From the NCBI GenBank assembly GCA_009801015.1, contig VHZZ01000033.1, positions 438,387-462,351 on the forward strand: DNA of 23,965 nucleotides, read 5' to 3'. This DNA is from Silene noctiflora (lineage: Eukaryota > Streptophyta > Magnoliopsida > Caryophyllales > Caryophyllaceae). Positions 21,261-23,965 of the stretch are shown piece by piece. Both the position numbers and the translations under genes were made by a program. The notes below the pieces were generated by a model. The model searched no databases and had not been told where the DNA came from. It was given only the letters and a program-made list of their open reading frames with translations. Position 1 is the stretch's first letter. Every line of letters begins with the position of its first letter.

Positions 21261-21814
21261 TTGCTTTGAGAGAGTGCTAACGAGTTGCCGTCCGTGGTAC
21301 CAAATTCTTGTGCATTCTTACTGATATGGTGGAGTTAGCTTCACCTGTTGCATATGGTATTTTTAACTATATACACCAGTCTTGGTTCCCGTCTTCTTTT
21401 CTGTACAGGTTGTAATGTGGTTCGGGGCAAGTGAATTCATTTATTATTAAGCTTGGATGTAATTACGATAATTGTGCTAATCTCTGTTCATGTAAGAAAA
21501 CAATGATGAATTACATTTGGGTCACTAATACAATCATACCTAGAACTTTCACTGGTACCTCTCGGCTTTCGTATTCATGTGTATGTTGGTTAAGTTGCTG
21601 ACTGATCTCTTTTTACGGTTGTAAAAAGATGTATAAGTAGAAAGAAAATGCCGCCTGAACTTATATTGATGCGTGCAGAACATGTACCAAAAACAACAAT
21701 AGAAATGTGCAGAAGGAAATACAAGCCATGGTGTACTAGTGGCGGAAATAATAATAAAAGCGTGATTGTTGGAATCTGTCGACTTTGTTATACAAGTCCC
21801 CACTGAGCGACACC
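21261..21814. other. Region between the convergent BORCS8-like and 165-aa genes
   Basis: Contains the 3' UTR of the plus-strand gene and probably that of the minus-strand gene. A GT-rich, TGTAA-bearing stretch near 21405-21470 would suit a plant poly(A) region for the plus-strand gene, but I cannot place the site. No further gene was seen. Confidence 0.5.
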
Positions 21815-22636
21815 TTAAGCTCGCTGGACAACAAAGCGCTTAACTATGAGTCCATTCCGAATGCATGGGCCAGTATGAGAGAGGCTAAAGCCAAGGTTTC
21901 CAGCTCTCTGAGGCGGGGCCAATCGAAAGCTATTGCTACTGAGGTTAAAGGCCCCAAACCTACTATATGTATAACCACGGGATTCAATGGCTCGACCAGC
22001 AACTGTAAGCGAGACCACAAAACGTCCTTGCCATCCGGAAGCCTGATTAGTAAGCTCCAGCTCAAACACACCCTTGTACACACGCCCAGAACCCAAGCCC
22101 GACAATGGCAGCTGTCCTTGGACAGTAAAATTGGCCACTGAATTTGCATGGATGTAACTCATATTGTTAGCCCTGCATACAGAGACTTTAGTTGTCAGAA
22201 TTTGCATGGATGTAACTCTTATACAAGAACTACGGAAAATTATTGGAAATAATGTAAGTATTAGAGAGCTCACCCATTTAGAAATGACCAATTATTGTTC
22301 GGGTTACCGCTCCTGTTCATCCTTCCTCCATACTTCGAAATGATAGTAGTCTGAAATTAGAATGTAATTACTCTGTATTAGATAAACTGTCTATAATTTG
22401 TGTAAATAGGCAGACGACATAAAGACAGAGGGTAGTACTAAAACTCGGTAACTAGCAGACGTAATTCTCTGCTTAATTATTTGAATAACAAAGAGATAGA
22501 ATAGTGATTATGACTTATGAGCATGTTAAGAGGGTAATATTAAAACTCAGCGTTTAGATAAAGAAGTGGTTACAGGAATGGACGGTGACAAGCTTGTGAT
22601 TTCTGCATCGTCGTTGTCTCTTTGCCAATCATCCAT
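21815..22636 (-). CDS. Unrecognised protein, three coding exons, 165 aa
   Basis: Exons on the minus strand: 22636-22574, 22350-22274 and 22172-21815, totalling 498 nt. Acceptors are TTTCTTTTCCTAG (just before the ATG), CTAATTTCAG and TCTGTATGCAG; donors are CCT|GTAACC and AATGG|GTGAGC. Phases (0, then 2/1) fit throughout and fuse to SFLNGANNMSYIHAN. Base composition of the last exon is clearly less AT-rich than its surroundings, as expected of coding DNA. The protein starts acidic (MDDWQRDNDDAEIT). It continues with an Asn/Gly-rich linker and a soluble, beta-prone part with VYKGVFELELTN and GRFVVSLTVAGRAIESRGYT. There is no signal peptide or membrane helix. The strong acceptor before the ATG implies a leader exon or further coding exons to the right. 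I do not recognise the family. A pseudogene is possible but no break was seen. Confidence 0.5.
22140..22218. repeat. Exact 21-bp direct repeat, exon plus intron copy
   Basis: GAATTTGCATGGATGTAACTC occurs at 22140-22160 and 22198-22218, offset 58 bp. The first copy lies in the last exon of the 165-aa gene, where it encodes SYIHANS on the minus strand. The second lies in the intron just upstream. Confidence 0.9.
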
Positions 22637-22795
22637 GCCTAGGAAAAGAAAGTAATAATCAAGTTTATGGGAGATTGATATTGTGTAGAAGTGAAGTATA
22701 GCAAAGGGCATATTTTATAGGGAGTTTATGTAAGGAAGTATAGCCACTAGCTAGACTTGGTAAACGATGCATCAACTGAGAACAAAACGTGTTTT

Positions 22796-22935
22796 CCGTC
22801 ACAAGCTGAAGACGGATAATATCCCTCTCACAATAAGACAAGTGGGAGGGCAAGTGGGGGAGAAATGGCGCATCACATGGATAGTGTCACTTGCATATTG
22901 TGAGAGGGACAATATCCGTCTTCAGCTTATGACGG
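22796..22935. mobile_element. Hairpin-forming MITE (about 140 bp)
   Basis: Arms of about 48 bp (22796-22844 and 22888-22935) are nearly perfect reverse complements, sharing AAGCTGAAGACGGAT, CCCTCTCACAATA and CAAGTG words around a 43-bp centre. GACGGATA-TCCGTC sub-palindromes continue past the right arm to about 22950. It is non-coding and lies upstream of the 165-aa gene. A transcript would fold into a long stem. Confidence 0.8.
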
Positions 22936-22950
22936 ATAGTGTCCGTCTTC

Positions 22951-23965
22951 AATGAGAACTTGTGAACTGACTACTGAGAAAGCCAATGCCATCGATAGGA
23001 CATACTCTCAGACTCTCAGTTATAGTAAAAAGTCGATCTTTCATTTCCACATACGGAATATCGTTTGTATACTATGTTACTCAGACGCGTTTAAAAATAT
23101 CTAATATGGATGCGTATCCAAGGGTCTAATTCGGCTAGGTTTATGGAAAATATGTATATTTTGGTTTAAAATAAGGTGTCCAAATATCATAGTCTTGTCT
23201 GTATGTTAAGTGTCGGCGTATTGCACAATGCACATGCATACTACCAAGCAGTGGCGGAGCCGATTTTTCGTTAGGAGGAGAAAAAATTCAGCGGGGACGA
23301 ACGTGGAATTTCATAAGGAAAAATTGGAAATTTTTCGAATATTTAACTAAAAGCTTAGGATTTTTCCACTTTTAGCGGAGACGAGTGCCCTTGTTAGCCC
23401 CCTCGCTCCATCACTGTAAGAGTAATTGATGTGTTTGAGTGCATCCTTTAACTAGTTGACTTACAGTGTATTGACTGTTGAGTACCATTGTAAGTATGGA
23501 GCGAGTTTTGCGAGATCCAAACTTGGTAATTAAGGAATGAAGTGAGTAACCACGTAAGTACGTAACTCACATTATTTCAACATCTTGTAATCAATACTAA
23601 AAAGTCAAATAATATTGAAGCAATTGCTCTCAATGAGACGACCCGTGATGTCAATGGTCTTACTATTCGTCTGCAAGAGGAATAAAATGCATGTATATAC
23701 ATAGCAATTACAGAGTATAATTCTGTGTGAATGGTTTGAAATTGCATTAAAATCTTCCTTTTTGTTTGGTTAATTTGCTACAATCTAAGGGTGCATGTCT
23801 CTATTTTTGCCCTACACAAACTATTGTGTCCAAGTAAATTAGTCAACGTAGTTAATGTCACTATACAAAACATCTCAACAACACGCTTTGTTCTTGATTC
23901 TACCTTCTTCCGTGTCGGGTCCATTTTTCGGTTTCTATCTAATGAAGGTCGGTTACTGTATCGGG
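22951..23965. other. Intergenic DNA, no gene recognised
   Basis: AT-rich sequence with no frame showing family signals. It holds the TIR-like element at 23249-23416 and otherwise nothing I can name. It may contain the promoter and leader exon of the minus-strand 165-aa gene. Confidence 0.45.
23249..23416. mobile_element. Possible hAT-like non-autonomous element (168 bp)
   Basis: The left end CAGTGGCGGAGCCGA is matched by the reverse complement of the right end, CAGTGATGGAGCGAG, giving imperfect 15-bp terminal inverted repeats. CAGTGGCGGAGC ends are frequent on plant non-autonomous transposons, to my recollection often hAT-related. I could not see an 8-bp target duplication. Confidence 0.45.

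Noticed and set aside
21785..22141. A 118-codon plus-strand frame and a 101-codon alternative minus frame
   Set aside because: Both overlap the last exon of the 165-aa gene. Only the chosen minus frame joins in phase to upstream exons with good splice sites.

Overview
This is nuclear DNA from a flowering plant, most likely a eudicot. It is AT-rich, its genes are split by GT-AG introns, and it carries several small transposons (MITEs), a miniature LTR retrotransposon and satellite-like tandem repeats. MITE ends resembling TTGTGTAAGACGGTCT are familiar to me from Caryophyllales (spinach, beet, quinoa and pink relatives), so I lean that way. That placement rests on memory and is tentative.

Layout. 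1-2107: the first block of a ~312-bp tandem repeat. 2108-4120: AT-rich DNA with two MITE-like elements and no gene. 4125-4697: three to four copies of an unrelated 166-bp tandem repeat. 4698-5641: 3' flank of the main gene. 5642-16505 (minus strand): a six-exon cyclin T gene whose exon phases I checked one by one. They give a 481-residue protein with a 47-residue tandem duplication in its tail. Its last intron is 7,430 bp and contains a second, 3.8-kb block of the same 312-bp repeat, ending in one copy of the 166-bp repeat. The whole insert sits between ~50-bp direct repeats. 16506-17760: probable 5' leader and leader intron of that gene. 17760-18720: a divergent intergenic region with an RNase H-like gene relic. 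About 18720-21260 (plus): a gene for a plant BORCS8/MEF2BNB-family protein, with a non-coding first exon, a 1.7-kb leader intron and one coding exon. The leader intron holds an almost intact 299-bp TRIM retrotransposon. 21815-22636 (minus): a three-exon candidate gene for a 165-residue protein I do not recognise. 22640-23965: intergenic DNA with a strong hairpin MITE and a second TIR-like element.

The recognised genes are housekeeping in character: transcription elongation (cyclin T, the partner of CDK9-type kinases) and endolysosomal or vacuolar positioning (BORC). They are divergently arranged but I see no functional link between them. The most interesting content is structural: an intron expanded by a satellite with internal sub-types, a shared deletion linking two satellite blocks about 8 kb apart, a duplicated target flank, and an unidentified spliced gene. 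I saw no RNA gene, CRISPR array or clear viral sequence.
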